The notes: generated from the letters alone by a model not told the origin. Positions 1 to 10,395 are shown, numbered from the stretch's first letter. The stretch is 64,000 nucleotides of DNA from Aurelia coerulea (GCA_039566865.1 CM076949.1:3928501-3992500), one strand, 5' to 3'. Program-made: numbers and translations.

Positions 1-93
1 CACCCTCACCTTAACCTTCACCTTATTTAAAAGATTTCGTTGTGCCAAAAGCTAACCGATCGATTTGGATAGTCCCTATGCTGCATTTCATAC

Positions 94-342
94 CTGAAAA
101 TCTTGTTGTTCTTCTCCCTTGGCCAATGCAAGGTTTGCACACGCTTCATTCCTTTTCGCCAGTTTATCTTCCAACGTTTTGCACATTTCAACAATATTGA
201 CTTGCTCAGCATTTTTCCTCTCTAGATTTGTTTCAAGTTGTAAAATTCGTGACTTCTGTCTTTCGTTTTCATCATGAAGCCTTTCCAGTTCATTCTCTAG
301 TTTACAGGAATCAGAACATGTCTTGAAGTTCTCTGCATTTGC
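94..342 (-). CDS. Internal coding exon, coiled-coil protein (partial gene)
   Basis: Unrecognised host gene; this is the more downstream of two visible minus-strand exons. The acceptor reads ...CCCATTCACAG just before the exon and the donor is CAG|GTATGA at its end. The exon is open throughout in the frame starting ANAENFKTCSDSCKLENE and ending GEEQQDFQ, 83 codons, phase 0 at both ends. It is rich in E, K, N and L with leucines at heptad-like spacing (LENELERL, ILQLETNL, TLEDKLAK), as in a long alpha-helical coiled coil. The gene continues off the left edge of the window. Function cannot be assigned from a coiled coil alone; centrosomal, cytoskeletal or GRIP/golgin-like proteins are possible. 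Confidence 0.7.
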
Positions 343-738
343 CTGTGAATGGGATAATATGGGTGGGGTGAATCGAAAAAATGTTTAGTCGTTCGAAAGC
401 TTGTAGCTCTCAAACCATTGATTAGATCCCTATAAACTGATCATACCTGTGTAGCTAACATATCAACTTAGATAAGAACATTTCGTTTGTGAAAATCGGT
501 TGCATCGTTCTAAAATTACAAGCGATTGTATAAAAACCACTGCACCTTAAATCCTTCAAATCATGCCTGAAATCCTTGATCAAATTTATTAGCAATCCAC
601 CCTCATGATAACAGAAAATAGACAAAAAAATTGGCTGCATCTCGGACTGAATGACAGCTCCAAACCAATACAACTACGCAGCAGGGTCTATACACCTGGT
701 AAACTGTATGAAAGAAGTTCGGATGCAAAAAAGACAAG

Positions 739-837
739 ATATTTAGCACACTAAGGCCTTTCTGACTTGTGTCTTCATCAGAGTGTGACTTACAAAACTG
801 TCAACACAAGTCAGAAAGGCCACAGTGTGCTAAATAT
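739..837. repeat. Small palindromic MITE
   Basis: Inverted arms of roughly 33 bp (ATATTTAGCACAC, then AAGGCCTTTCTGACTTGTGT) face each other across a spacer of about 30 bp. The structure can fold into one long hairpin. No coding capacity. Confidence 0.6.
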
Positions 838-893
838 ATATATATATCTACTATTGTTTTTGAGGGAAATTATTTGTTTGAAATAATTTATTT

Positions 894-1000
894 CAATGCA
901 CCCATTTTTTTTTTATAAGAAACCGCTTATAAGAAACGGTAGGCTCAATTTTTCGAAAGTTAAGAAACAACCCTACCTGGATTTAAAAAGCTAAGAAACT
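894..1000. repeat. Half copy of the AAGAAAC palindromic MITE
   Basis: The sequence reads ...TTTTTTATAAGAAAC then CTTATAAGAAAC, with further TAAGAAAC words downstream. This matches one end of the fuller copies at 15239-15635 and 59485-59668; the opposite end is missing here. Confidence 0.45.
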
Positions 1001-1112
1001 TAATAATAATAATAATAATGGTAATAATAATACATCTATTTAAAGTTGGCTAGAGGAATAGTTTATAAACTAATAAAGGCCAACTGGTGTTACCTATTTA
1101 CAATGTTCTGTT

Positions 1113-1481
1113 TTATTTACATATCATACAATTACAATTGGATCCCGTCCAATCTTTAATGCTGTTTTTTAATTGACTGTCGCTTTTTGCAGATTTTATC
1201 GTGTCAGCGAGAGTGTTCCAAAGTATGCTTCCTCTAAATGACAAAGAATCATTCCCGTATCTCAGAGTCCTCGTATTTGGAAGTTAGACGAGATCCTTTA
1301 CTCTAAGATTATAATTTATGGGTTTACGTTTTAAGAGGTCCCATAAGAAGGAGGGATTGCCAGAGGTTAAGCATTTGTAGACCTCAAGCATTAGCTTTTG
1401 CAAGTTTCTTGTATGTATTGTGCATTCGCCTCTCTTATGAAGGAGCTCTTCAAACGTAGACCCATAGTCATCTAGCAGCAT
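1113..1481 (-). pseudogene. LINE reverse-transcriptase C-terminal fragment
   Basis: Minus-strand translation gives the C-terminal tail of a non-LTR retrotransposon ORF2: NPSFLWDLLKRKPINYNLR, then LPNTRTLRYGNDSLSFRGS, ILWNTLADTIK, and a final SNCNCMICK ending at TAA. One in-frame TAA interrupts it after VKDLV. The arrangement tyrosine-NLR, SFRGS.LWN.L, then a terminal C-x-C-x2-C is shared with the copy at 18614-18877. A (TAA)n-type tail lies just downstream on the same strand (about 1000-1030), as in CR1/L2-like LINEs, though the clade assignment is tentative. It is 5'-truncated and dead, and sits in an intron of the coiled-coil gene in the same orientation. Confidence 0.7.
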
Positions 1482-1494
1482 CTAGTAGAAATAC

Positions 1495-1743
1495 CTTTTC
1501 GAGGGAACCTTTGAGGATCATGAGCTCATTCTCGTAGATTTCCTTTTCCTTTGTAACGATATTTAGTTTGGTTTCAGCATCGTTTAACTTGCTTTCTGTT
1601 TTCCATAGTTTCTTCTTGAGACCATCATCATTTGCTAGACAGTTCTCTTGTTGTCTACGCCAATCACACACTCTCTTCTTCGCTTCCTCTAAGCATTTTT
1701 TGAATACAAAGATGGATGATTGGTCGCCGGAAGGTAGTGAGAT
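1495..1743 (-). CDS. Internal coding exon, coiled-coil protein (partial gene)
   Basis: Upstream partner of the exon at 94-342. On the minus strand it follows ...TTTCTTTTCAG and ends GAAAAG|GTATTT, so both splice signals are good. It is open for 83 codons in phase 0, starting ISLPSGDQSSIFVFKKCLEE and ending MILKGSLEK. A central stretch (LKKKLWKTESKLNDAETKLN) has leucine/asparagine heptad spacing typical of a coiled coil. Both exons are exactly 249 bp, which suggests either regular helical repeat exons or an ancient exon duplication. Further upstream exons must lie to the right or be missing; none could be recognised past the SINE and low-complexity tract. Family unknown. Confidence 0.72.
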
Positions 1744-1805
1744 CTGAAAAGAAAGATGTAAAATTTACTTTTTATTTATGGAAAATGTAATACGGAATAT
1801 ATGAA

Positions 1806-1995
1806 GGTGTTGTGGCGCAGTGGTGTAATCCTCTGACATTGCAGCCAGAACAGTCAGGCGAACAGGGTTCGATCCCAGGTAGAGCCCCACCACTTGAGCG
1901 TCATGACAAGGGGTCGCGGACTCGATTAGGCCTATTCTACTTCTGCGATCCCAGCGCTTGGCGCTAAAAACCGCAACTTCACCTTCACCTTCACC
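1806..1995 (+). repeat. tRNA-derived SINE, copy 1
   Basis: The head is tRNA-like: A box TGGCGCAGTGG, a tRNA-like middle, and B box GGTTCGATCCC. These are the two internal RNA polymerase III promoter elements. The body (AGAGCCCCACCACTTGAGCG... GCGCTTGGCGCTAAAAACCG) is followed by a CACCTT-type tail. The same unit occurs inverted at 17002-17516. The body after the B box and the tail show it is a SINE and not a tRNA gene. The CACCTT-rich first bases of the window (1-25) may be another SINE tail. Confidence 0.85.
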
Positions 1996-2029
1996 AATTT
2001 GCCAGCCAAACAAACACTGTAGAGGACAC

Positions 2030-2625
2030 CATAACATATAACGACGCAACATAACATGACATGACATAAAATAACTTATGAAATAGCAAATAATAGCATA
2101 GCACAACATAATGCAGCGTAACGTAAAGTAACATAACCTAATGTAACAAAACATAAATTAGCATGAAATAACTCAACATAATATAACATAACATAACGTA
2201 AAATAGCAAATAAAGACATAACACAATGCAACATAATGTAATGTAACATAACATGTGTATCGTAACATAATGTAACAACATAAATTTGCATAAAATAACT
2301 TAACATAATGCAACGTAATGTAACATAGAACAACTTACCATAACATAACATAGCATAACATAGCAACGTACCGTAGCGTAACATAATACAACATAGCGCA
2401 ACGTAACAAAAGATAACAGAGACAATACGTAACGTAGCACAACACAAAGTACCAGAACATGACATAATGAAAGGTAACGTAACGTAACGTAACATAACAT
2501 AGCGTAACGTAACATAACACAACAAAAAGTATCTGAACATAACATAAATACGGTAACGTAGCGTAACATAGCGTAACGTTACATGAACATTGTGAAATAG
2601 GGTAGCATAAAAGGTTAAGTTCGAC
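2030..2625. repeat. Degenerate pentamer-like low-complexity tract
   Basis: About 600 bp built from variants of AACAT, AACGT, AGCAT and AGCGT joined by A/TA, with a rough 5-bp periodicity. The absence of stops on the minus strand creates several spurious ORFs of repeated M/L-C/R-Y-V residues. It follows directly on the SINE. Confidence 0.85.
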
Positions 2626-2787
2626 AATATTATGTCAGAATTATGCAACGCAGTTATGAATACGAACGTCGATATTGTTATTCCTTAAATCCTATATTCT
2701 AAGCGAGATCATAAAGTGTACTCTCTATTTCAAGCGTTATGGCAAGTTATAACTTCATATTTTATTCAAATAACTCATGTATCATTA

Positions 2788-3091
2788 AAGGGGCTCCGTC
2801 TTCAAAATGTAAACAAAACGATGGTTTTTGCAGTTTTTTGAAAGGTGATATCACACAGGATTTTCGTACTTTTTTCAAAATGAAAGTTGCTGTTTGGGCA
2901 TTAATCATTGTATTTCACGTAGGAACAATCCAAACATTCATATCTTCTACGATTGCTCGGATATAAGTGGATTTTTAACGGTCACTTTTTGTTGGCTTGG
3001 GTGAAGCCACCAAACAAACTGCAGAGAACAATGGATGAACAATGGATAATCTGCGACACGTGCGAGTTTACTGTTTGACGACGGAGCCCTG
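2788..3091. mobile_element. MITE, GGCTCCGTC family, copy 1 (TA target)
   Basis: A 304-bp element beginning AAGGGGCTCCGTC and ending GACGGAGCCCTG, flanked by TA on both sides. Other copies are at 30568-30882 (opposite orientation) and a diverged one at 8153-8479. Internal landmarks are shared (GGTGATATCACACAGGA, CTTGGGTGAAGCCACCAAAC). TA duplication is typical of Tc1/mariner-mobilised MITEs. Confidence 0.75.
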
Positions 3092-4457
3092 TACAGCATA
3101 AAACCGGTTTGAATGCGCATAATATCAACTGACTTTAAATTCTAAATTCAAAGCCAGATTTCGATTTCTACTCTCTAGTTCAAACGTTATCTCACGTTCC
3201 ACTCTTATTTACGTAAATCATAAACTTTGACGAAGAAAACTTCTCTCTGAACACTTCCTCACCTCATCAAATTGATCCATATTCGATAGCGCCCACCGTC
3301 ACCTGCACCCCAAGCAAACATCCAAGATATGTCTACTTTCTTAGCTCAGAACCTTGTTCGATTCTTTCTAATGAAATGTCGAGCCGTTGACGTAGGAGAA
3401 ATGATTATGACGTCATGAATTAATAAATCAAGAGTCTGATAAACACTTCCAATTATCTCTTCTGACAGATCTTTTCACAGAGGGGGCTGGGACGACGCGC
3501 TACTTTTCTGAAAGACAGTAGATACGTAGATTTATCACGATGCGTCCCAGTTTTCGCTCGCAATTACGTTAACTATTTTACCTACTTATCTATTGAACTG
3601 AGTTGGTTTACCTGCTTATTTATTGAATTGAATTGCTCGCTCAAACAGGTTGGTTTTGATAGAGCGAAGAGGTTCAGATTAAAAATATAAAAAAGGAGCG
3701 AAATTTACAACGAATTGTAATCAGTCTAGCAGATGCGTTGCAAGAGGGAATCCTCTTCGCGATGCAAACAACCAAACACATGGCTGGAATGAAACAGCTT
3801 GGCAGGGAAGTACCGTAAAAGCTCTATTTAGGCCCCATCTATTATCAAGACCCTTCCTCTGAGCCAAAACTTTAACCCCCCCCCCTCTCCCATTTATATC
3901 AAATTCAAGAGGCTACCAAAGATATTCCATTTATTTAGCAAAACAAATTTGTGTGTTAATTTTGATTTGGTTTGGGATAAAACTGAAAAAATTTCAAAGG
4001 TCAAACAGCATTTTCTTATGGTGGAGCAAAATTGAGCAAAGCAAGGAAACCAAATTGGCACCGTCCCTGACTGTCTTTAAAAATTCATATGAGAGATAAT
4101 TATTCTATTTTTCTATTTAGTTTTGTTATGCTCGATCCCACAAGTATATTGTATAAGCTATATCAAAATGTTGCATATAAAATGTAATGTTCTTTATTTT
4201 AGGCTTTTCTTGTTTGCACAGGTCAATTTTTAAAACAGTTATTTATTGCTGAAATCTGTAATTTGTATAAATATTTGAAAATGAAATGAAAAGTTTAGTT
4301 GATACCCAAAAGGCTGCCGTACTTTTTGTAATCGTTTTCTATGTTCGTGAGCAATGAATGGAAATATAAGTAAAATTTAGTTTACAAAAAATCCGTCACT
4401 TTGAAATGGGCGAAAAGTGGCCTGAAACCGTCGACCAAAATTATAAGACCTGATCAA
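3092..4457. other. Noncoding, no recognised feature
   Basis: No credible ORF, exon or RNA gene seen. AT-rich single-copy-looking sequence with short homopolymer runs. Confidence 0.5.
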
Positions 4458-4466
4458 AACATAGCA

Positions 4467-5385
4467 TAGACTTGCTCCAAGTCTATTTCTTTTTTCGTCA
4501 GTGGTAGTTGATAGTTGGTAAATGCGAAATATAGAGGAACGCGAAGGAGCATGCGACGGGGGTAAAGGAACGAAAGGAAGGAGGGAGAGGAAATATTTCC
4601 TCTCCCTCCTTCCTACCCCCGGCCGGCCTCGTTTTCAATCATCCGCATGCTCCTTCGCATTTACTAACGAAGAATCACTGACGAAAAAAGAGGAATCACT
4701 GACGAAACATAAGATCTTTTTGGATGATTACAAAAGTCTGTTCTGAGCTAAGCAAGCATAGGAATATCTGAATATTGATTTCTTCATAACCCCAAATGAT
4801 CGTCGATGCTGTTTTAGCTACATACAGTCAGAGAGATGAGTGTTGCTGCTAAAGTCACCTTCGTCAACAGAAAATCAAGCGCCTTGTATAAGGACAAGAA
4901 TCGCCTGAAAAGCAATATTTTGATCTTTATGTCAAACGAGGATATGATACGCAAAAAATCAAAAGTCATTACCCCTAGTTTGCTTAGTCTCTGCATGAAA
5001 CTATTGGTGCATCTGTATCAAATTAGATGTCATGTCAGATTTACGATAACGCAAAATTACTTATGTTTATGCAGAACCCTGCAGAACGTTTCTATTCGTG
5101 GGCATCTAGTTTGAGAAAAGCATTGACGAAAATAACCTATGTGCAGAATCATATGCATGAAGATGTTTTGGTTTAGTGTGATCGCGTCCCTTCCCCCAGT
5201 TAATGGCGCCGTTGTTTGCTTAGATCCTGCATCTTTCCTCACAACTTCACCTGCGATGATTGCATCCGTTGCTGTGTAGGAGGGGGGTCCTTCTACCTTT
5301 GGTGATACTGCGAATGCTAGCCTCTGTGCAGGCTGCCGGTTACATCATCCCCTAAAAAAAAAGAAATAGTCTTGGAGCAAGTCTA
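4467..5385. mobile_element. Mutator-like MITE with 9-bp target duplication
   Basis: A 919-bp element with terminal inverted repeats TAGACTTGCTCCAAGTCTA and its complement, about 25 bp including ATTTC. It is flanked by an exact 9-bp duplication AACATAGCA (4458-4466 and 5386-5394). Nine-base duplications are characteristic of Mutator-like elements. No transposase is encoded, so it is non-autonomous. The interior from about 4706 to 5350 recurs inverted at 17945-18465. A short related palindrome lies at 44095-44189. Confidence 0.8.
4539..4662. repeat. Nested palindrome inside the Mutator-like MITE
   Basis: A perfect core hairpin (GAAGGAGGGAGAGGAAAT facing its complement at about 4576-4611) is enclosed by a second pair GCGAAGGAGCATGCG / CGCATGCTCCTTCGC and then by GGTAAATGCGAA / TTCGCATTTACTA. 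It could form an extended cruciform. Confidence 0.7.
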
Positions 5386-5818
5386 AACATAGCACAAAAG
5401 AATCGCAAATATCAAATACAACAGGTTGTATTTAGACGATAGGTGCATTTCGAAATGAATGAATCTTCATAAATCCAAGTTTACCCAGCACAGTATGTTC
5501 ACGTGTTCAAAACAAGAAATCACGTGTTAAACAGATACCACAATAAGTAAAAACATGACCTTCTCGCATCAATCTTTCCACGAAAAATGCACTTTGCCCC
5601 TCGCCATGTGCTTCGACATGTATTGCAAAACTCCAGGTATTTAACCTCAAAACTCGTGATCAGACAATGATTAGACAAAGATCTGCACGCAAATCCTGCA
5701 CTTACAGACGCAGTCACACTACGCGCTGTTATAAGTTAGGTACTGTAACTCACTCAACAGCAAAGAACTGAACGTGTGTTGGCTTTGTCTTTGGTGTGTG
5801 GAATACTAGGCCATCAGC

Positions 5819-7522
5819 ATGCAACTACCAACGATAAATAGGGCATTACTGCCTGCTAAAGCAGCCTATTTTTTCTTCTACTTCTCCTACTCCAGTGTAA
5901 CGCCGTATATCACCGTATTCATGACAGCGTATGGCCTAAACGCAGAAGAAGCTGGGTTCGTTCTTGGTGCAAGGTTATTCGCTCAATTCTTCAGTGGACC
6001 GTTATGGGGCGGTATTGCAGACAAGACACGCAAGCACAAGTTTGTGCTTCTCTTCCAAATAGCCATCAGCAGTATTTTGACTTTTGCAGCTCCGTGGATG
6101 CCCATGGTGCTACCAGAAGGCAGCAGACCGAGTGTTTGTCATGACACGCTTCTTGCTCCTCAAACAAACGGAAGTTTGCTGATGACCACAGGGCTGCCAG
6201 TTTTCTCGACAATGACACCCTCTTTTGTGCCCTTTACTGCAATTTCCAAGAATCCAATCAACACTCGCTTATTATTTACGGAAGACAAGAATGCGGAAGC
6301 AAATATGACAACAAAGGCAATCATTGTAACAAGTGGGTTGTCTATCAACAACAGATCTGCGAATCTATCACCCACAAACTCTACCTACACAGTCACTGTC
6401 CCTCCAGCCTCAACCGCTTACAAAAACAGTTCAAAAAAGAATACAGGTAAAAGCGAAATTAGTTCCATTTGTGCACGACCTGATACTAATAAACTGTTTA
6501 TTCTCATGATAATTTGGTTTGCATTGATAGGGGCATTTGATGGAGGCATACCCCTCCTGATTGACAACGCGGTTCTTGATACAATTGAAAGAGAAGGAAA
6601 GTCTGATTTTGGGAAACAAAGACTTTGGGGAGCAGTTGGATTTGGATTGGCAGCTTTCGCATCAGGAGTTGGGATAGAGTTATCCGGCCAGAAGGGGCCT
6701 AACTATTTCACAATGTTTTACATTTTCCTTGGAAGTAATATATGTCTTGTTGTTTGTTGCTGTTTACTAAAAATGGGTGGACACCATTCTAAAGATGATC
6801 TGCTCACAAACGAAAGGAAAAAGAAACCCAATCTCATCAAGGGACTCGTAAAAACATTCAAGAGATTCAATGTAACATTTTTCTTCTTCACTGTTTTGGT
6901 CATGGGAATTGCAAATGGCTTGCTGTATGGGTTCATGTTTCTTTTCATCCAAGATCTGAAAGGTTCAAAAATCATCATGGGGTTGAGTATATTGGTTGCT
7001 TGCTCAACTGAAGTTATGATGTTCCCAGTTTCAAACAAGGTTATCCGATTTCTCAGAGGCAACTTACCTGCTATTACTCTTGGATTCGCATTGTACGTCT
7101 TCCGATTTGCTGGTTTCTCTCTCCTGCAAAATGCCTGGTACATCCTCTTGCTCCAGCTCTCCCACAGCATCTGTTTTGCATTGTTTTGGAATGCAGCTGT
7201 GTACCACACTGCCGATCTTGCCCCTGAAGGAATGCAAGCCACTCTCTTTGGAATCATGAATGGGGTCTTCTTTGGTTTTGCAGGTGCATTTTCAAGCATT
7301 GTAGGAGGAATCTTTTACAACCATTTTGGTGGCAGGAATATGTTCAGAGGATATGCTATCATATGTGCTGTTTGGACTCTGTTCTTGATCCTTCATATAA
7401 TAGAGAGAAAAATGAAAGGTAAACTTGGAAACAAAAAAGATAGGGATGCTGCTAAAAAGGAGGCGGCAACGGAAATGGACGAAGATCCAACATCAGCAAA
7501 CCTTCTATCTGCAAGAGCATAA
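5819..7522 (+). CDS. MFSD6-like major facilitator transporter, copy 1
   Basis: Intronless 567-residue membrane protein with about twelve hydrophobic segments, resembling the MFS_1-like / MFSD6 branch of the major facilitator superfamily. The N-terminus LLPAKAAYFFFYFSYSSVTP starts TM1. The classic MFS motif A between TM2 and TM3 is visible as WGGIADKTRKHK (residues 63-74). Residues about 100-220 form a long Ser/Thr-rich, presumably extracellular loop with several N-glycosylation sequons (N117, N162, N178, N182, N187, N203). This is followed by FDGGIPLLID (TM4-like) and DFGKQRLWGAVGFGLAAFAS. C-terminal TM pairs include SICFALFWNAAVYHTADLAP and NHFGG; the tail is short, charged and cytosolic. 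The ATG is the first codon of the conserved start shared with the downstream paralogue. The substrate is unknown. An AATAAA lies 87 bp after the stop. Confidence 0.92.
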   Translation: MQLPTINRALLPAKAAYFFFYFSYSSVTPYITVFMTAYGLNAEEAGFVLGARLFAQFFSGPLWGGIADKTRKHKFVLLFQIAISSILTFAAPWMPMVLPEGSRPSVCHDTLLAPQTNGSLLMTTGLPVFSTMTPSFVPFTAISKNPINTRLLFTEDKNAEANMTTKAIIVTSGLSINNRSANLSPTNSTYTVTVPPASTAYKNSSKKNTGKSEISSICARPDTNKLFILMIIWFALIGAFDGGIPLLIDNAVLDTIEREGKSDFGKQRLWGAVGFGLAAFASGVGIELSGQKGPNYFTMFYIFLGSNICLVVCCCLLKMGGHHSKDDLLTNERKKKPNLIKGLVKTFKRFNVTFFFFTVLVMGIANGLLYGFMFLFIQDLKGSKIIMGLSILVACSTEVMMFPVSNKVIRFLRGNLPAITLGFALYVFRFAGFSLLQNAWYILLLQLSHSICFALFWNAAVYHTADLAPEGMQATLFGIMNGVFFGFAGAFSSIVGGIFYNHFGGRNMFRGYAIICAVWTLFLILHIIERKMKGKLGNKKDRDAAKKEAATEMDEDPTSANLLSARA

Positions 7523-7608
7523 ATAGTAATAGAGGTATTGGCAGTAGAGAGATAGCCAAGGAGGATCAATGAGTGGCATTAAAGGCAATCTATCCCCTTG
7601 ATGAATGA

Positions 7609-7614
7609 AATAAA
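7609..7614 (+). terminator. Candidate polyadenylation signal for MFS copy 1
   Basis: Canonical AATAAA 87 bp after the stop codon, same strand, in a short A/T-rich 3' region. Plausible but unverified. Confidence 0.5.
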
Positions 7615-7683
7615 TCGATAAAGATCTCTATTGAATATTCCACAAATTTACGCTAATTTCCTTTATTCAATGAAGGCAGAATC

Positions 7684-7726
7684 ATCCATGCGTAATTTTC
7701 ATGGCCATGAAAATTATGCATGAATG
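7684..7726. repeat. Hairpin palindrome
   Basis: Near-perfect inverted repeat centred on GGCC (TGCGTAATTTTCATGG / CCATGAAAATTATGCA), in the region after the polyadenylation signal. Could be a small MITE or simple cruciform; function unknown. Confidence 0.5.
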
Positions 7727-8032
7727 ACTTTGCTTTTTTTGGATGAAGCAAATTATTGAGGGGACAGTGTGCCTTTAACCCTCTCTGCTGCCAGAACCTC
7801 TGAATGGTATATCATGCCATCAAAGGTGGGGGCATTTCACCCCAAAAACTCTTAAGTACACCTTTGCAAAAATTTTTTGTCTTCAAAATACCCAACAAAA
7901 AATCCATAAGAATCTTTTTGTTCTGACAAAATCTTGTACGCTGTTTCGAATGAGTGAAATGCCCCTTGATCAAAGGGAACAGATAGAACTTGAAAATGAT
8001 TCTAGGCAAATTTATAACCCGTGAATGAAATA

Positions 8033-8746
8033 CAGGGTGTCCCAAAAAATTGTGCCTTATTTGTGTGGTTGCTGTGGAGGAGATGTATGTTCTAAAATAT
8101 ATGGTCCCATTCTTGATACAGTTGCATAGACTAGGCTTCAACTTAGAATTTAAAGGGCTGGGTCTCGTAACCGTAAACAAACATGTTATCTTTATAATCT
8201 ATATTGTTGCGGGCACGCGCCCATTGTGTTCTGCACAGATTTTGGTGGATGGGGTGAATCCACAATAAAGTTACTTCTAAAAATCCATCAATATCGTTGC
8301 AATCTTACAACATATGGTTGTTTCGTTTATTTCTCTCTGAAGTTCAAGAGTTCATCTTCAAAATAGCACTTTCATTTTGAGAAAAATAGTGGGAAATCTC
8401 TGTGATATGGCCTGTTAAAAAAATTGCAAAATCGTCGTTTCGAAAGAAGTTTGTTTACTTTACGTTCACCTAGCCCCTTTAAGAAAGAATTTAAGCACAA
8501 GGAACCTTTCCTTCAAAATTTACTTGATTTTTAAATTGCTAGAGGAAGTGCTGTTTTTGAAGCAGCAACCACATATTTTGCCTTTCCTGTGCTTCATATC
8601 AGCAACCACTTGTTATACTGACTCAAACAAGGTATCAAACTTTAAGTTGAAGTCTTACCCATGCAACTGTGTAAACAAAAGGAAAATTGAAGTTAAACTC
8701 CTCCACAGCAGCCACACAAACAAGGCACATTTTTTGGGGCACCCTG
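8033..8746. mobile_element. Mariner-like MITE (GTGTCCC termini), interrupted
   Basis: Starts CAGGGTGTCCCAAAAAATTG and ends TTTTTTGGGGCACCCTG, flanked by TA at 8031-8032 and 8747-8748. Inverted arms continue inward (GGTTGCTGTGGAGGA / TCCTCCACAGCAGCC). The CAGGGTGTCCC terminus plus TA duplication is typical of mariner-type elements. It has no coding capacity and contains a second MITE at 8153-8479. Confidence 0.75.
8153..8479. mobile_element. Diverged GGCTCCGTC-family MITE nested in another MITE
   Basis: Begins AAGGGCTGGGTC and ends ACCTAGCCCCTT, flanked by TA on both sides. The interior shows the family words in mutated form (GGGTGAATCCAC, GCACTTTCATTTTGAGAAAAA, AATCGTCGTTT). Being inside the element at 8033-8746, it inserted later. 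Confidence 0.6.
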
Positions 8747-8748
8747 TA

Positions 8749-9956
8749 GTAGAAAGATTATGGCAATTTTGCATGCAGCCTTGACACTCCTTGGCAAAAG
8801 TGTACGCCTTCATTAAGAAAAGGTCCACAGGCTGTGTGCAAGCTACACAAATTGATGAATGGGATGCCATTTAAAGTTTGCTTTTTTTAGTGTATGTTTT
8901 TATGCAATTTTTCTCTGTGAGTGTTCAATATAAAAATGACTGGCTTTGAAAAGGCATTAAGCTGAATTCACACTTGAAGCATCATTCTTGCTGCATTCCA
9001 GATGAAGCACAGAAATGTCACAAAGTTGGTTTCAATTCAACTTTGCTGCATGTCCCATATTGCACAAAAGTTACATCGCAGGTAACAGGGAAAATTAGTA
9101 TAAAAGTAAGTACTGTACCTCCAGTTTTACTTTAGTGTTTGCCAAATTTGTCTGGATTAGATTAGGCCAACCACAACAATGTTTGTGATATAAACATTTC
9201 CACAACAGTGTTTGTGATATAAACAGTTCCACAACAATTATCAATTATTTGGCCAACCTTTATCTTATCTTCCACAAACTTGGCCAAAATTTGGCATCTA
9301 TCAAAAGCATTTCAAAGTTTTGCTTTTTCTGTAAAGATTGTTACCATCTGCAGCATAAAAGTATGAGTTTTAAATTGCTTCTATGAAGAAACTTAGGTAA
9401 AATTTTGGTATTTTGGTTGGGTCTGCAGTGGTAAAATGGGTATACGCTGGTGTGAATGGGAAGTGTGGTTGGAAAATACTCCTTGCAAACGTTTGAATAA
9501 AGGAGGGTGTTTGAAAGGTTTTCACAAGATGGGATCAGATTTTGTCTTTTTCATTTTACCCCAAGCTTAGAAATTTTTTAATTGTGCGCCCTATTGTTTT
9601 GACCGTTGTTTTGAGGTGGCATTAAAACGTGATGCAATATTTAAGATTTACGGCAGATGGCGGGTTGGATAAATTTAAAGCCCAAAAAAAGATCTTTTCC
9701 TCCAAAAAGTAGAATTGACAAATATATTTTCACTCCTCGGAAAGTTAGACATATGTGCATTGAATGGTCAAGGTTTTATGTTACTTAGTGTATTAGCTGA
9801 AATCGCTTATATTAGTTCCTTGGTGTGCAGTAAAAGTTTGCAGCCTCATTTTTAAAGTATTGATTTTTAAAGTACTGAAAATCCTACCTGGTAGTATCCA
9901 GTGGAGGTGCAAAATTAACATGTGCCATTTTGATTTATTTACGTTTGATGAATGAC
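8749..9956. other. Noncoding, with a short tandem duplication
   Basis: No gene seen. A 30-bp unit (ACAATGTTTGTGATATAAAC) is duplicated at about 9173-9235. The stretch 9083-9165 is a paralogue of the sequence flanking the G-tract element at 22583 and preserves its empty target site (9134-9141). Confidence 0.5.
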
Positions 9957-9964
9957 ATTTGGAG

Positions 9965-10395
9965 CCCAGGGGGGGGGGGGTACTCTGGTATATTCGGGAT
10001 AGGGATGCTCAGGTTACTTTTTTGGGTCTAAATTTAGGCAAGGATTATTTTTTTGGGTCAATGATTTGGAAAGTTACTTTTTTGGGTTCAAGAAAATCTG
10101 GCTTACTTTTTTGGGTCTCAAATATGAGAAAAAGTAAAATAATTGAGAAAAACATAATTTACAAACAAAATTACAGTCAAGTAACAATACTAAAAAAAAA
10201 CATAAATATCCAAACACTTTATGAGAAATCTATGCAGATTTAAGATACTGACTTCATAACTATTGGGTATGTAAGATCGGACAAATTATTTTTTTGGGTC
10301 TATTTTCATGCTAGAAATTATTTTTTTTGGGTTGATGCGTTGTACCCCAGCCTGAGCACCCCCATCCCAAATATACATGAGTACCCCCCCCTGGG
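9965..10395. mobile_element. G-tract MITE with internal tandem repeats, copy 1
   Basis: Starts CCCAGGGGGGGGG...TACTC and ends GAGTACCCCCCCCTGGG. It is flanked by an exact 8-bp duplication ATTTGGAG (9957-9964, 10396-10403). Inward inverted sequences include GGGATAGGGATGCTCAGG / CCTGAGCACCCCCATCCC. The interior is a degenerate tandem array of TTACTTTTTTGGGTC-like units. No transposase; the 8-bp duplication points to hAT-type mobilisation. Confidence 0.88.

Larger units (their letters stand above)
343..1494 (-). other. Intron of the coiled-coil gene, with transposon debris
   Basis: Intron inferred between the two phase-0 exons. It begins GTATTT and ends CACAG on the minus strand. It contains a small palindromic MITE (739-837), a half copy of the AAGAAAC MITE (about 894-1000), a (TAA)n run and a LINE 3' fragment (1113-1481). 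Confidence 0.6.

Noticed and set aside
1806..1885. Possible tRNA gene
   Set aside because: A and B boxes are present, but the sequence continues into a repeated body and CACCTT tail and recurs as a unit, so it is a SINE head.
2076..2648. 190-codon minus-strand ORF with repeated ML/CYVTLRY
   Set aside because: Translation of a low-complexity pentamer tract; several frames of the same tract are open too.
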